The notes beneath the pieces were generated by a model. That model was given only the letters and a program-made list of their open reading frames with translations, was not told the origin of the DNA and searched no databases. Shown piece by piece: positions 1 through 13,575 of a stretch of DNA of 64,000 nucleotides. Each line of letters begins with the position of its first letter. Within the stretch, counting starts at the first letter, position 1. This stretch comes from Emydura subglobosa (lineage: Eukaryota > Chordata > Testudines > Chelidae), in contig ML679970.1 of NCBI GenBank assembly GCA_007922225.1, positions 19,766,290-19,830,289 of the forward strand, written 5' to 3'. The position numbers and the translations under genes are program-made.

Positions 1-794
1 CCAGCATTAATCATGGAAAACCGCTCTAATGCCTGGCCCTGGTGCCGCACGCCCCAGAGCAGCTAATACCTGAGGGCTGTGCCTTAACAAAGGACCAGAA
101 CAGGCGGCATATCCGCAATTAGGTGGAGGACGGAGAAACGGCTGCTCAGCAGGGCTTGAGCCAAATAAAGTTTACAGGGAAGAAATATTAATGCTGATGA
201 AAAGGAGAGCCCTGGGGGACTTCTATTCAGCTCCAGACCTACCCCACAAAGCAGCCAGGAGCAGAAGGGAATTTCTCATTAACCCTTTCCTAACCCAGAT
301 AGCTACAGAGCTCAGAACAGCAGCAGCAATCACATTAAAAAGCCTTACATGGCAGGGTTGGGAGACAGGAGGTGGGGGGGGGGGAAGAAGGTCTCCAGTT
401 CATAAAAGTCACAGAGCAAGTAGTTTGGGTAGCAATGTGGCAAGCTTTGCCCCCCACAGATGGGCATCAACCCTGCCTGGCAGAGGCTGCTCTTGCTCTA
501 TACCTTGGAGGGTAGCAGCTCTGCTGAGGCCAGCCCCACTCTAGCCTGTAGTGAGAGGGTGAAGCACTCCTCCTCGGCAAGATGGAGTGGACACCTCCCT
601 TCCCCCCCCCCTTCACTATATGACCATCATCAATCCACGCTGGCCATGCTACATGAAGCCAACTGAAATGTGTGAGAGCTCTGCAGTCAGGGAGGGAAAC
701 TGACCCAGTGTTCAGGTGGGTGAGAGAAGAAGTGCACTGCATACATGTCCAAGAGGGGTGGTAAGTGTCTTCCCCAGCCCAGGGTCCGCACATC

Positions 795-945
795 ACGGGA
801 GCCAAGGGCAGCACACAAATTGCCTCATTAAATTTAATCACATTAAGCCAGTTTCATGAATTTAACATCGTCCCCGGACTATTGTTTGTCTGAAAATTAA
901 ATTACAGCAACATTTGTTCTTCCAGTGAGTTTGTCAACCACAAAT
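795..945. promoter_or_regulatory. AT-rich homeobox-motif block (candidate conserved non-coding element)
   Basis: In a GC-rich neighbourhood this block has a perfect 12-bp palindrome, ATTAAATTTAAT (827-838), then CACATTAAG and GAAAATTAAATTACAG. Several TAAT cores within 70 bp are typical of developmental enhancers. Function is inference. Confidence 0.3.
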
Positions 946-1904
946 GACACCAGAGGAGGCTGCAGGCAGATAGAAGAGGTGGGGTGCCATCACTCGTCCA
1001 ACTGCAGAGCTCACCTATGAGACAGCTTTCTGTTAGGGTGGGAAACATGGCTGCGTTATCCCTTGCCTGGGGAACAAAGCCTCCACTGCGCTATTTATGC
1101 AGACCAAAACACATCAGAAGTGGAGAAAGCAAGCAGAGCTGCCTGAGGAGCATAGGATCGCACCGGATCAGATGAGTGGTCCATTTAGTCTACATAGTGG
1201 ACAGATGTTTCAAAGCAAGGTGAAAGAAATCACCATCATGGACAGTTATGGAATAATGTGCCTAGAGGGGAAGCTTACTATAAACCTTTAATGGGGTCTT
1301 CAGAGGAGAAACCTACTAGGCAGTGTGAGCCTTTTTGAAAAAGCCAGGGGCACTGAGATGAACAGAAATGCTCTCCGGATCTTTTCATTTAGTTCCATTA
1401 CTTCCCCATCCCAGCCCCAACAAACGCTCCCCTTTGCAGTGTCAGAAGCACAGACATCAACATTTTGCTCTTTCAGGTAAACCAGCAAGGGAAATGGAAA
1501 ATAAATAGAAAGTGAAACTGACCAGCCTAAGTCTGGGGCAAGGAAGTGAAAATAGTAAACAAACAGCTTAAAGGGGAGCAAAACCTTTCCATTTTTAAAA
1601 GTCTGGCAGTTTTATAAATCTAGGGTATTACTCAGAAACCCATAATTAAGGTCATATTTAATAAAAGCTATGGTATTTTTAAACCTGACATTGTCTCGCT
1701 CATTTCCATTCAGATTATGCTAGTGAAAAACAGCTTCTGTCAAAACCACAGCAGAACAGAGTTACCTTCCTATATTATTATTTATATTGCTTTAGCGCTT
1801 GCATGCCTTAGCCAGGCAGGTTCTCTATTGCATCAGGCACTGTGCAGACATGTAGCGATTGAGAATCTCTGCCCCACAGATCATAAAAAGTGAGACAAAA
1901 ATCA

Positions 1905-2010
1905 TGTAAATTAGAGATGGAAACGTTCTATTAAACTGCCCTGCCCTTCTCTATGAGAGCAACATCGGATTGTTTCCTGTAATCTATTCTTTCCCAAATT
2001 TATGATCGAC
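1905..2010 (-). mobile_element. Possible CR1 LINE relic
   Basis: TAAATTAGAGATGGAAACG followed by TATTAAACTGCCCTGCCCT and CGGATTGTTTCCTGTAATC recalls the (t)agagatggaaa...aggattgttccctaca order of a reverse-complemented CR1 3' region. Diverged. Confidence 0.4.
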
Positions 2011-4219
2011 AGAGCATTAGCTTGTCACAGGACTCTGGCTCACCTCCTCCTTTCTGGCTGCTAAATTGCATTAAAAGAAGCTAAACGGCCATTGAATAAC
2101 TTTCCTACTATTGTTTTCCATGTAAGCAATTGCTGTAGTTGCCACAGGGATGTTATGTGATCATGTATGGTCCCATTTGTGATTACAAAATGGAACATTT
2201 CTATTACAAATGCGGTCCATGCAATCCCCAAATCCAGCACCACACCCACTTGTGGATTTCAGTGTCCCAAGCAATGGGGCTCCCTGTGCCCAAGATACCC
2301 TCCCACCTCCACCTCATCATCAGGAAGATTTCTCTGCTATTTAAACTCCATTTTCCTTTTCTTGATTTTTAAATCCCTTGATTCCCGTGCTAGGGTTTGA
2401 GGGGGTTGTGGGTGAATTTCCCAACTTGAGAGAGTATGTGGCTGTGTCCGCACTTTCGTATTTCTCCCCAGAAAAGAGGAGGAGAACAATGACATCACCA
2501 CTGGCAAAAAGGTTGATATGTAACTGGCCAACTGTGAAAGCAGTGCCTCCTATCAGTCAGTGGTGATAAGTGCACCCCCCACACACCCACAAGGGGCAGA
2601 ATACAGGAGGGAAGGGAGATAGGATTGTCTGCAACAAGGCAGAGGACAAAGGAAGAGTCAAACATCTTAGGGCTGAAATAAGGGAAGAGGAAATGGTGCC
2701 TTGAATCCAACCCAGAACCATGGACTCTGGGGTTTTTAGGCACCCCATTGTCTCCATTCTGAGCTCCACCAAAAACTCTCACACTACCGCTCACTCCTGA
2801 CCTGCAGCTCTCTGCTGCTACTCCAGTCCCAGTACACTCCTGATTGAACCATGCCAGTTACACCCAACCCTGCGAGGATTTGAAGGATCAGGCTGAGAAT
2901 CCATCAAACTCATGTCACCTGTAAAATACGACCATATAAAATGTTGAATATTATTATCATGGCCTAAACCAGGATTAGCACCCAAGTCTCCTACCGCTGG
3001 AAGATGCCTTTCCTTATCCTGGTAAGCCTAATGGCACATCTAAATCCCAGCACCACATCTCTATCTCTGCTGCCCTTTGATGAGTGGAGCCTTCAGGTGC
3101 TTGCTCTAATGCGAGGCACCCTGGGATTATGAGCGCGGCCTTGATTTTCTGTTTGTTGCCTTGTATCATACATCACAACCTAGACGAGATCAAGACAGAG
3201 AGATATGGCCCGGCTGGACTTTAATCACAGCACAGCACACCATAAACGCTTCCTAGGCATCAGTGGGATTGGGTTTAACTCCTGCCCCCCACCTCCACCT
3301 CAAAAATCATCTACCAGCTCTCTTGTGAAACAGAAATGTAAAATGTCTCAAGCTGTTCCCCCAAGGGGATCCACACTGATTTGCTCTCTTATTAGCAGCA
3401 GGCCATGTGTTACAGAGCCCTATTGGTTACCACCCTCTAGCCTCCTTTCTGCAAAACCCCCCCACCCCATATCAAATTTCAACCCAGGCTTTTGATCAAC
3501 AAGGCCCCATTCTTGACTGTATCAGTTCAGCCATAAGGACTCCTGCATTTTTCCCATTTCAAAAAGACCAAGTGATCATTAACGAAGGTGAGGGGGAGGG
3601 ATAAAGGGATCCCAGCAGCAGCTTGTCTCAAGCCTTCGCAGGCCTCCGCCATGCCGGTGGAGTGTGTGCTGAGTGCAAGCCCCCTGTTGGGATCCATGCA
3701 ATATAGATGAATGCACTGCAAATATCAAAAGGCTCAGAGAATTAGGATGGGCTCCAGCGCAGCCTTCAATCGCTGAGGAAGCAACCAGCATCTCAGCCCC
3801 TTGTTCCCAAGCCCCGCACATTCCTCTCTCAGTCTCCCTGCACCTCCATTTCACTCTTGATTTATGATGGATTTTCCTCCAAGTCTGGAGGTCTCCACAG
3901 CTTCAGTGGCATGTACCGGTAGTTGCCATAGGAACTACAGAGGTCAGGCCACAGGGGACCAGTAATGGCTGACTTACCCAATCAACGCTATCCACTATCC
4001 GTATGCGCTGCGGCCCTGGGCCGTCCTTGCGGCTTAGCCCAGCCCAAGGAGCTGCTGGAGAAGTGGCAGGGGCAAGGCAGGTTCCAAGCTTCCTGCTCCC
4101 ATGGGAAGTCAGGACTTAACACAAAGCCCGACCCCGCAGGTCTGTCCATGGCAGGGCCGCCCAAGCCAGACAACTCTCACGCAGTAAGGCAACGGCCACA
4201 CTGCAGAAGAAAGCGTGTT

Positions 4220-4423
4220 CTTACCCTGGCTTGGCTAACGCGGGTTAAAGGAGCAGTGAAGACACAGCAGCTCTGCTTTTAACTCACATAAGCAGCATGA
4301 GTTCAAGCCCATAGGACAACCTGGTTGCCCTATGGGCTTGAACTCACACTGCTAAGCTGCGTTAACAGCACAACTGCCATGCCTTCACTGCTATTCTCAT
4401 GTGACTTACCCTGGCTTGGCTAA
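4220..4423. mobile_element. Small inverted-repeat element flanked by 19-bp direct repeats
   Basis: The centre is a near-perfect hairpin: exact 17-bp arms at 4299-4315 and 4329-4345 with a 13-nt loop, and weaker complementarity extending to about 4250 and 4393. The whole is bounded by an exact 19-bp direct repeat, CTTACCCTGGCTTGGCTAA, at 4220-4238 and 4405-4423. It has no coding capacity. The direct repeats are longer than the usual target-site duplication of a DNA transposon, so the type is uncertain: a MITE, or a fold-back formed by local rearrangement. Confidence 0.6.
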
Positions 4424-6275
4424 GAACACACCTTATTCTGCAGCGTGGCCATAGCCTACAACCCATTCACCACCACCCCCAAGTCAGGCAAGGAAAGAGA
4501 GGCCAGAAGAGGGGCAGCGACTCACCCAAGGCCCACCCAGAGGTCAGATGCAGAACAGACTGGCTCCCAGGAGCGCATCCCCCAGGGCTTTGCTGGGAGC
4601 CCTAGACATCACTGCCTCCTCCAGCTCTGCAGGGGGCTTGTCCCAACCCCCCTTCGGGCAAGTGGCACCATCTGCTTTAGTCTCCAGGCGACCGGCTGAC
4701 ATGCTGCATTAAGATCCAAAGGCATTAGCCTTGCTGTGCCCAAAGCCCTAGTGTCACTGCCTTTTCCATCCCCATCTCCCCAGCCCTGGGGCACCAGCAC
4801 CCTTCGGCTCTCTGTGGCAGATGCCAACTCAAGTAAAACAAAAAACAAATGGAGCAGAAAGCAATTCTGGCCCCCAAAGAGCCAACAATTAATGGGGGCA
4901 CAAGAGGCAGCTAACTCCCCACTCCACCGGAAGGCAGGTTCCCTCAGACAGGCAGCGGGACCAGGAAGGGACCGAGCGAGATTCCTCAGACACCATTCAT
5001 CTGCGCTGGTCAGGACAGACAAAGGCCTGCCTGGATACCAGAGCTGCCCCTTTCCGCACCAGCGATGTCTGTAGGCCCCCCGTCGTCTGAATAACCGCCT
5101 CCATTACCAGCCACGTGGCTCGCCCTCGCTGTCTCTTTTCTCCTTTCCCTTCAGTGGGACGCAGGAGCTATTCTCCCTCTCCCGGCTGAAAGACCCAAAT
5201 TAGTCAGTGTTACAGCCTCTGAAGGGACACAATGGCTCTGACAGGAAGGACCGCTCTGGAGCTTGGGACTCCAAACTTATTTCCATCTCAATGGGGGGGG
5301 CACTCCCCCCCAGCCCGCCTCCACCAGGCCACCCCAGCAAAGTCCCCAAGCTCATCCCAGGGGAGTCAGGGTCACAGGTGCGAGACAGCAGCCATGACAC
5401 TGGGTTATGTGGGGTGGGACACAGAGAGGACAGAAGCCTGGAAAGGAGGGAAACAAACTGCTTGGCAACTTCACGCTCCAAAGGCAAAGAAGCACGCTCA
5501 CACTGGAGAGTGGAGTAGAGAAGGGAGCACTTGTCCCTGGGATCCCTGAGCCCCCAACTCCCACATTGTCCTGGGCTTCGAGGACATTTGCCAGGCATAT
5601 TCTGCTGAAGGAAACGCACAGACCGGGCGAGAACCACATGGGCCATTGATGGCCAGCGGGTTTCAAAGAGCCACTTTCAAGCTGAGCTCTCACGCTTCCC
5701 CCTTCCAAGGTGGCTGCAGCGTGAGGCCAGGACCCAGCTCTGATGGAGTGGAGGAGGAACGCTTATCTCCAGTTGTCCCCGATCCCCTCCAACCTGAGAG
5801 CCCGCATTAGCCAGGGGACAGGAAGAGAATCCTAGGTTCAACTCTCCTGCAAGGGATGTCCCTCTTGCACTGATTTGGAGGAGCCAACACAGGTCAAGAG
5901 GGAAAACCATTTGCTGGGATCTGGGAATTTTAAATCCCTGGATTTCAGGAAACACCCAGATCTTCCCTCTGCTTTTTCCATCTCCCCTCTCCTTCCCGCC
6001 CGCCACCCACCAGCAAGGGTCCTCCGCTATTTCTCCCTCATCACCCCACCTTGCTGCAGACCAGACTCATCACGTTCCTGCCTCTCCACCTGCCCCAACC
6101 CCTGCCACAGTGCTTGCAAGATGCCATCTCCAGCAGAACCCTACACTCCCATGCTCCTGCACAGAGATCACACTTGCACGGCCAAATCAGTGTACGCCAC
6201 TATGGTGCGCAGCTTGCTACTGAGAAACGGAGTGCTCTTCACCTCCAGTGGAAACTCAAGGAGCTAGCCAAAGGA

Positions 6276-6475
6276 TTTGCCACTTTGGTCCATCTAGTCT
6301 AGGGACCTGCATCCAGTACTGCCTGCTCCGGAGGAAGGCCAGAGGGGCCCACAATGTAGTTGAACAGGACGTGCAGAGGGAGACCACTGCTTCCTGACAC
6401 CTGGGCTGATCATCATCTGCCCTGCAGCAACACATGCCATCCTGTGCCTGGCTGCTAGTGGCAGCCTGGATGCAA
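6276..6475 (-). mobile_element. Possible CR1 LINE relic
   Basis: TTTGGTCCATCTAGTCTAGG and the following CTGCATCCAGTACTGCCTGC and CAGAGGGGCCCACAATG recall the reverse-complemented CR1 3' region. Heavily diverged and given only as likely. Confidence 0.35.
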
Positions 6476-6824
6476 GTGCTTGTCCCTTTTCCAAACCCAG
6501 CCATCTCATTAGACCCAGTGACCCTGTGCAGCGACTGCAACTCCAACAGGCCCCTCCTTTGTACCCACCGCAAACACCTTACTGGCTGCTTTGCTAACCA
6601 TCTGGCACCCCCTACAGGTGATTCCAGCACATCACTGGAGGAGGGGCTCATTGAGCACACAGCTCTGCAGGGATGCCCAGAAGCAGCTGGGACACTAGGA
6701 CCCTAGGGAGCAGCCTCCTGCCTCACAGGGTGTTGCACAGCTCTTTTGCCTTGCTCCTTTCTCCTGGGGCTGATGAAGCATGGCTGCCTCTGATTTATAA
6801 CTCTGCCTCTGGCCAAATCAGAGT

Positions 6825-6856
6825 GGGGAGGGATGCAGGGAAGGGGGGAGGTGGGG
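6825..6856 (+). other. G-quadruplex motif
   Basis: Five G-tracts of 3-6 with loops of 1, 5, 2 and 4 nt. Confidence 0.55.
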
Positions 6857-9800
6857 AAGGCGGCACTGAAAGGCACATTCTCCCCTTCCTTGCGTCTATT
6901 GTCAACCTAAACATGGCAACAGCTCCCACCAGGCTCCAGCGAGAAGGATAATTTGCAGGCCGCTTGGTGCAATAGTTCACTGGAAGAAGGAGCGACGCTG
7001 CTGAATTTCTGTCAATGCTGTCCTGCTCCCCTGTACTAGCGAGCTTCTGGGATGAGGACAGCAGATCTGGGGGGACAGACACTGATCTCTCTGCTCTTGC
7101 CAGTAAGGTCTGTGAGGTGCTTTGACACACCGTGGCAGCTGGAGGATGTTTCTTGCCTCCTGCTGGGCATGCCATGATCTTTGCAATGGCCTGCACTGGT
7201 CCATGGCACAGGCACACACGCTCAGACACACCCAGGAGAACGGCGCCGGCTGGCAAAACAGGCCCCACAGAAAGGAGAGAACAGAGCCTGAGATGCCCTC
7301 AACAAATACTAGGCTGTTTTAGCATGAATTAAACACACCTGGGACCGGCATAGCAGGGGGCTGAGAGGGTTGAGTGGCACTGGCCAAGCTGTGTACAGGG
7401 GTCCAGTGCTGGAACAGCAGCAGGCTGCAGGTCAGCTCTGACAGAAGGGAATCAGCAGTGCTGGGAGAGAGGCGCTTGCCCAGCTCCTAGTTCCATAGAG
7501 CCATGCTCGGAGATAAATCAAATAGAACCTATCCCCCAGCAGCACAGGGGCTGTGCCATCCCACCCCTTCCTTTCAGAGCTTGCTCCACAGCCAAGTCCC
7601 TCTGACTTTACTCAATCTCAGCTCTCTGCTCCATCTCTAATTACAGGCCCAGTCCTGCTGATACGCCCATTGGCCATACACTCCCATTGGTTTCAGTGGG
7701 GGCAGGAGCAGACCCTACCTCCCCCTCCCTTCATGGCGTTTACTGTGTCAAGCAATCCAGGCTGCCCTTAGTGGTTTTAATCTCACTGCTTATGGCCCTT
7801 TAATTATTTTTTATAGATCTTTACTGAATTCCCTCCACGCTCACTAGCGTGCTAGGAACGTGGTGCCCAACACTGAACACAGCTGGACTCTTCACAGCCC
7901 CGGAGAGGGACCATCCCCTTTCTGCTATGGGGCGTGAGGTCTCTGAACGCAGCCCAAACTCTCACTGCCTTCTCTTGGTGCCATGCTGCCTGCTAGCTCC
8001 TACAGAGCTTTGAGCTGGTGATCAGCCCAGGATCTCCTCAAGCTGTTGTGATGCCTCCTATCTCCCTGGCTGTAGCAGCAGGAGAGACCGGCACACACAG
8101 GCTCCCAAAGCTTTGATCTGTCTCGACTCCATTGCTCCAAACCTCTGACAAATGTCACCTTCCCCCGACACCAAACCTGAGTGCCTGGGCAAAGCCTAGC
8201 AGGTGGAGCTACCCATGCGCCCCCCCCAGCAGCCTGCGCTGGCTGCTGGCTGGAGATTACGCAGCGCTCTGCGAAGTGAAAGGAGCTGGGGAGATGTGCA
8301 GGCTCAGCGCTTTCTGCAAGGAGGGGTTTAACAGGGCTTGCTGCCATGTCTCCGGCTGGCAGGAAGCCAGACTCTGAGCCCTGAATCTCTCATTTCTTCA
8401 CCTGTCTGCATTGTGCTGAGTACAAAACAGATGGGGAGAAAAGTTACAGCCCATGAATCAAAGTGCCCTGGCCTGCAAGGGGGGGAGAGGGGATAGGGCC
8501 GGGCTGGGGGGAAGCCTGCGGCCACACAACAGCCTCCCCTCCCTCTCTCTCCCCCCCACCCGCAGCAAAGGCCACCGCATTAGTCCCAGCGCCCTCCTGA
8601 AATACTGGTAGTGATTAAAAGGTTGCTAAGGGGCACAGGGCAAAACGGGGCTACAGCAGTGAGTGGGTGTAGGTAGGAGCAATAACCTCCAGCCCAGAGC
8701 TGTCAATCCAGTTTTCTGCCCCCCCGTCAGGCAGGATGCACAGCACAGCTCTTGTGGGGGACTCCGTTCCAGGCATGGGACAGCCTATGGGGTCTCTCCC
8801 ACTGAGACGCTTGAGGGTGGAGGCGGGCGGCTGCTGCCAGCCTTGTCTCCGTCTCCAGGCCAGCTCCCGGAAGCCAACGGTTCACAGTGAATTTCTGATT
8901 GTTTCCTCCAACAATGAAACATCCTGTGGGGAGCTGTTCAGTTCAACAAAGCCAGATGCTGTCGAGCAGCGAACGAACAAGGCCCCTTCCTCGCAAACAG
9001 GAACCAGCCAACGCACACAGCAAAGGGGCCTGCCTAGCCCCATGGTGCTCCCCTGGCCAGAGGCTCCACTCCTCCAATATCCATCAGCTTAACAAGCCAC
9101 AGCCCCTAACCTCCACCCTGATTAAAAGGGCTGGCACTTAAAGACTCCAGCGACTGCTCCCGAGGGGTGGGGAGCAGCCAAGAGGTATTTGATGGATTCA
9201 CTTTGGCTACAACTCAGCTACCTTGTCACGACTCACGCCAATATAATTACTGCTATTGAAGAGAGAGAGGCAGACAGACGGCCCGATTCTTCTGCCACAG
9301 GATTCGAGACATCCCCTCTCCCCCCGACCACCCTACCCCCAACATCAAGGGGTGCTAGTTGTCTTCTGTGGGGCGAGACGAGAGTTCCCAGAGAGAATGG
9401 GACAGAGACAGCATGAGAAAGAACCACTGAGAGCAGGGGAGAAACAGCCAGAGAACAAAAGGCCCTTGTGCAGCACAGACAGCTGGTTTAGCCGTCTCTC
9501 CTCCTTTGACGGCCCAGCTCGGTACTGCCTGCTCCACAGAACAAGCCCCAGGGCTGTGGGGGGAGGTTCCTTCCACATGAGCGCCATATGACGTTCCAGG
9601 TTCAAGTAGGGCAGCCCAGCACCCACCAGCCAAACCCTTGGGGCAGCTGTGCTGGGGATGGGGGGAGAGGGGGAGTGCTGGGAGCAGAGAACGTAAGGTT
9701 TTTTTTAACCTGTTCTAAACCCTTTACGGATCTGCAGAAGGCAATAATCCCATTGTGAGCAGACTGGAGTGGTGCAGGGGGTCTTTGAGCCAGCCCCCAC

Positions 9801-12408
9801 TGCACAGCGAGCAAGCCCTGGGTGACAGGCAATGGTAATCACAGGATTCCCCCACCATACATGCTGCTGTGGGGCTAGGGAAGCTTCCTACACAAAGACA
9901 AGGCATTGCCTGGGCCTGGCCTTGTTACTGAGAAGAAGGTCTCTGGCAGGGAACGCTGGGCCAGGCATTTAACCCATTCACTGCTAGTTCCTTCCTCCCA
10001 CACCTATTGGGCCTCCCCCTGCCCATCAACCTGCCAGTGCAGTCTAGGGAATGTCGGGATACACCCAATATACTTGCCCGGACACACCTCAGCACGGCCC
10101 AACGTTGAAACTGGGATTACAGCCAACAGCAACAAGACCCACCTAACTAGCACTCCCTGTAATCGAGGGGCTTCACCTGAGCTGTTGGGTCAGGGCCTGC
10201 AATGATCACAATAGCAGGGGACTGCCAGTCAGGACTAAGGGGCCTTGGCAGACCTGGGGCAGTAGGGGACACTCAAGGACCCCCGAACAGCTACAAATCT
10301 ACACTAGGCCCAAGCGTGTGGTCTACAGACCCACTGCCAGATGAGCTGCCTGCACTGGGGGCCTTTCACACCAAAGCACTTCATGCAAACAGAGCTAGGG
10401 GTATAGCAGGCACAGCCAGGTTACCCACACCTTTCCCTTAGCTCCCCCGTGAGGTACGGTGAGCTGGTATGCAAGGGTGGTGCCAGGCTGCTGAGAACAG
10501 AGTTTGCCCACTTCAGCCCTCACTGCTAGGAAACACTGCTCCCCCCCGAGACAGCAGGCACCAAGGCCAAGAGGTAAATGACCTTCACTTTCATCCATGG
10601 CCCCTGCCCTGCCCGATGCTGGCTCTGGAGGCATCTCCCAGCCCTCCTCCACCTTGCAATGGCTAAGAGGACACACAGGGCAGGGGAAACCAGTCACACG
10701 GGGGAGCGAAGACATTGTTTTCAAGTCCCAGGAGCCAGGGGCTGGATTGCACATGTTGGACACAGGGTGAATTTCAGGTAGGAGCCCTTGAAGCTGTCTT
10801 AGCACTAAGCAGCGTGTGACGGGAAAGGGCCCATGCAGCCAACAGGGATAGGAAATGGGGCTGGGGCTCGCTGGATGAGCACCACGGGGCAACAATCCAT
10901 GTAGCTTGATGTATTACCCAGGGCTGTGTCAGACCATGTGGTCTGTGACCTCTGCCAGGTCTCACCCACCAGCAAGAGGCCCCACCTTGCACCAGAGGGT
11001 GCAATGGACAAGCCTTCAGGGATCTGGAGGATTAGTTCTGGCTAATTCTGTTTGTGTGCGTGTCCGATACCAAGAAAGGGAGTGCCATTCCCTTGTGCAT
11101 TGACAGCCTTCGAAGAGCAGGATACAGCCCCACACACTGGTGTGGGCCCACCTCCCCATCAAAGGCAGGATCAGGTGGGATCTGTACCGCAGGAGGGCTC
11201 TGGCTGATCCCTTCTGGAGGTAGCAGAGACAGATCAGACACACACTCTTTTGGCTGCTCTGCGAGGAGAGCAGGAAACCAAGCTATCACTGGAGATCAGC
11301 AGCATCCCAGCTTCTCCCTTCAACCCCCCACCACCATCTCACTCAGACAGAGAAACACTTCTCTCTAAGCTGCACTGCATTCTCTGCAGCAACCCCTTCT
11401 CCAGTGACTGCCTCCAAACAGACGGAGGAAGCTGCGGACTTCCCTCCAGAGCAGTGCCACAGAAGGACCTCCACGTGCTAGTGGGGACAGAAGGGGCAAG
11501 ATAAGGGCACAAGACACCCTCACAGACAGGCAACTGCCCCTGAGCAGCATCGGGGCAGGGGCCAGTCCCTGCCTCCTCAGGGAGATAGCAGGCGGGAACA
11601 GCCTTGCTGAAGCACAGACGTACATTCCACCCCAGAAATCCTCACTGCTGTTCTCTTCTCCCAAGCGAGCAAAGCGGACGTTGGCTGGGACACGCGGCAC
11701 ATGACAGAGGGTTTGTGGTCCCTGCCAAGCCTGCGGGGATAATTGCTAACTCACTGGGGGGCGTGAGAGGGAAGAGCATTGCAATGGGAAAATATTTTGC
11801 TTTTAAATCACTGGGAGAAGATTGCTCCCTCCCTCCCTGGGAGCAGAATGGAGGCAATCCTGCCTGGAGGGACGGGCGTGCCTGGGTTCCTGTCCTACCT
11901 CAGCAGCTTGGAATGCAGCAGGCCACCCACTCCTGCAAAGCCCTTGGCCAGAAGCGCTTCCTCCCCCAAGGTCACCATGGCTCCCGCCTTCCAAACCAAA
12001 CTAGTGTCATTACCATCCCATTCACATTGCAACCCTGCCAAGTGATTCTGGGGGTTCCCTCACCTTCCCCTGCCCCTCCCTCTGCTGCCCCAGCTTCCCT
12101 CTGAGGACCTGCAAATTCATCACACCAATCAAACGGTTGGAGATCTTGTGTCACTCTGCAGGAAAGGACAGGGGGCTTGAGCCATGCATACAGCTGGGAT
12201 AATCCATACCTGGATCCTTAAAGGCAAAGAATCCACTGTGACCTCCTCAACCCCCAGGGGAGACCGGCTCCCACCAAGTTAGTATCCTAGCAAGCACATG
12301 ACCACATCTCCCCACGACTTGGGGGAAGAATGTGAGCCCTTGAATTATCCCCAGCACAAGGGATTGGGGGGGGGGGAGCGGGGGTATGTGCATTATACAT
12401 GTATAAAG

Positions 12409-12470
12409 GGGTCAGGATGACCCAATTAGCATGAATAGATTGTTTATTTTATTGTTGTTTGTTATTAAAG
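12409..12470. promoter_or_regulatory. Oestrogen-response-type palindrome beside homeobox and forkhead motifs
   Basis: GGGTCAGGATGACCC at 12409-12423 contains a full GGTCAnnnTGACC consensus. It is followed by CAATTAGCATGAAT (homeodomain/POU-like) and TTGTTTATTTTATTGTTG (forkhead/SOX-like). The motifs are seen directly; enhancer activity is not shown. Confidence 0.4.
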
Positions 12471-13127
12471 AAGATGAGCCAAAAACAGCAGACTTGGGGC
12501 CAGCTCAGCTTTGCCTTCCGTGGGAGAGAATAAAGAAGCTGCAGAGAGTGTGAGCTCTGAGGGGGAGCAGAGTCCAGACAGAGACACTGCCTAATGAATT
12601 TGCACCAGGGGCCATCTGGGTTCAGGAGGGGAGGAGAGTTAAGGGGAGTACAGTGACAACCTGACAGGCAGACCTAGACAAGGCAACATCCCGCAAAATC
12701 AGAGCTCAGCGGGATACGTCGTGAGTCCAGAGAAAGAGCAATGGGCCTGGTCAGCCAGTCCCTCAACTGTGCCAGCCTTGGGAGCTCGCAAACACTCAGC
12801 TTTAACACCGTTGTTGCCAGCCTTCACTCTTGCTTCTGAAGAATAGCAGCACTGGACTGAGGATAGATCCTGCATAAAAGGCACAGTCAGGCCTTCAGCA
12901 CCAGCCCAGCCCAGCCTGATGGTAATTGCAAACCAGATTGCTGCCCCCCCCCCACGAGGAAATTCAGGGAAGAGCACTGACAATGAGCAAAGAGCTTCAG
13001 GGAATGATTTGTGGGGCAAGACAATGAGAGCTAAGCAGGCATGCTTGTCTCAGGAAGCACTATGGAAAGGAGTGGCAATCAAGGAGGACGGGTCTGTGTA
13101 GGATGGCCGAGAGAGTATCCACTCCAC

Positions 13128-13268
13128 AAAATGAGATGAAATTAAGCAAAGGGAAATTTAGCTTGAATACTGGGAGATGTATTAACCTATCACACACTCT
13201 CTCCATAAGAAGAGGCGTGAGCCCCATCACCGGAGACGTTTAAAAAGCCTGTTCAACACATCAAAAGG
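13128..13268 (+). mobile_element. CR1 LINE 3' region relic
   Basis: GAAATTAAGCAAAGGGAAAT, TTAGCTTGAATACTGGGAGA and, later, GAGCCCCATCACCGGAGACG then TTTAAAAAGCCTG match the order of a CR1 3' region in sense orientation. Confidence 0.55.
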
Positions 13269-13374
13269 AACAAACCTGCACTAGCAGCTGGAAGAGGAGA
13301 GTGCAGTCAATGCATGCCTGTGGACATGCATGATAATCCATTGCCTGGTTCTCATGCCTTCTATCTGAGCGGCT

Positions 13375-13575
13375 CAAAGTGCACTAGACACTTTAATAAA
13401 TGACACCTCATTAGTAAGGGGGCTAGGTATTGTCCCCGCTTTTACAGGTGGGGAAAATGGGGGAGGAGGGAAGTGATTTGCCCATGATCACAAAGCATGC
13501 GGGGGGAAGGGGGAACAGAACTCTTGGCCCTTGACTCCCAGACCTATCCTTGAACAAAGGGACCATCCTTCCTCT
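13375..13575 (-). repeat. MIR/CORE-type SINE
   Basis: Plus-strand CTCAAAGTGCACTAGACACT, TTTACAGGTGGGGAAAATGG, AAGTGATTTGCCCATGATCA and GGCCCTTGACTCCCAGACCT follow a reverse-complemented MIR from tail to head. Confidence 0.65.

Noticed and set aside
3860..3960. Short minus-strand frame ending MPLKLWRPPDLEENPS with a stop, resembling a protein C terminus
   Set aside because: Too short, no upstream exon or splice acceptor, and the neighbouring sequence hints at a diverged dispersed repeat.
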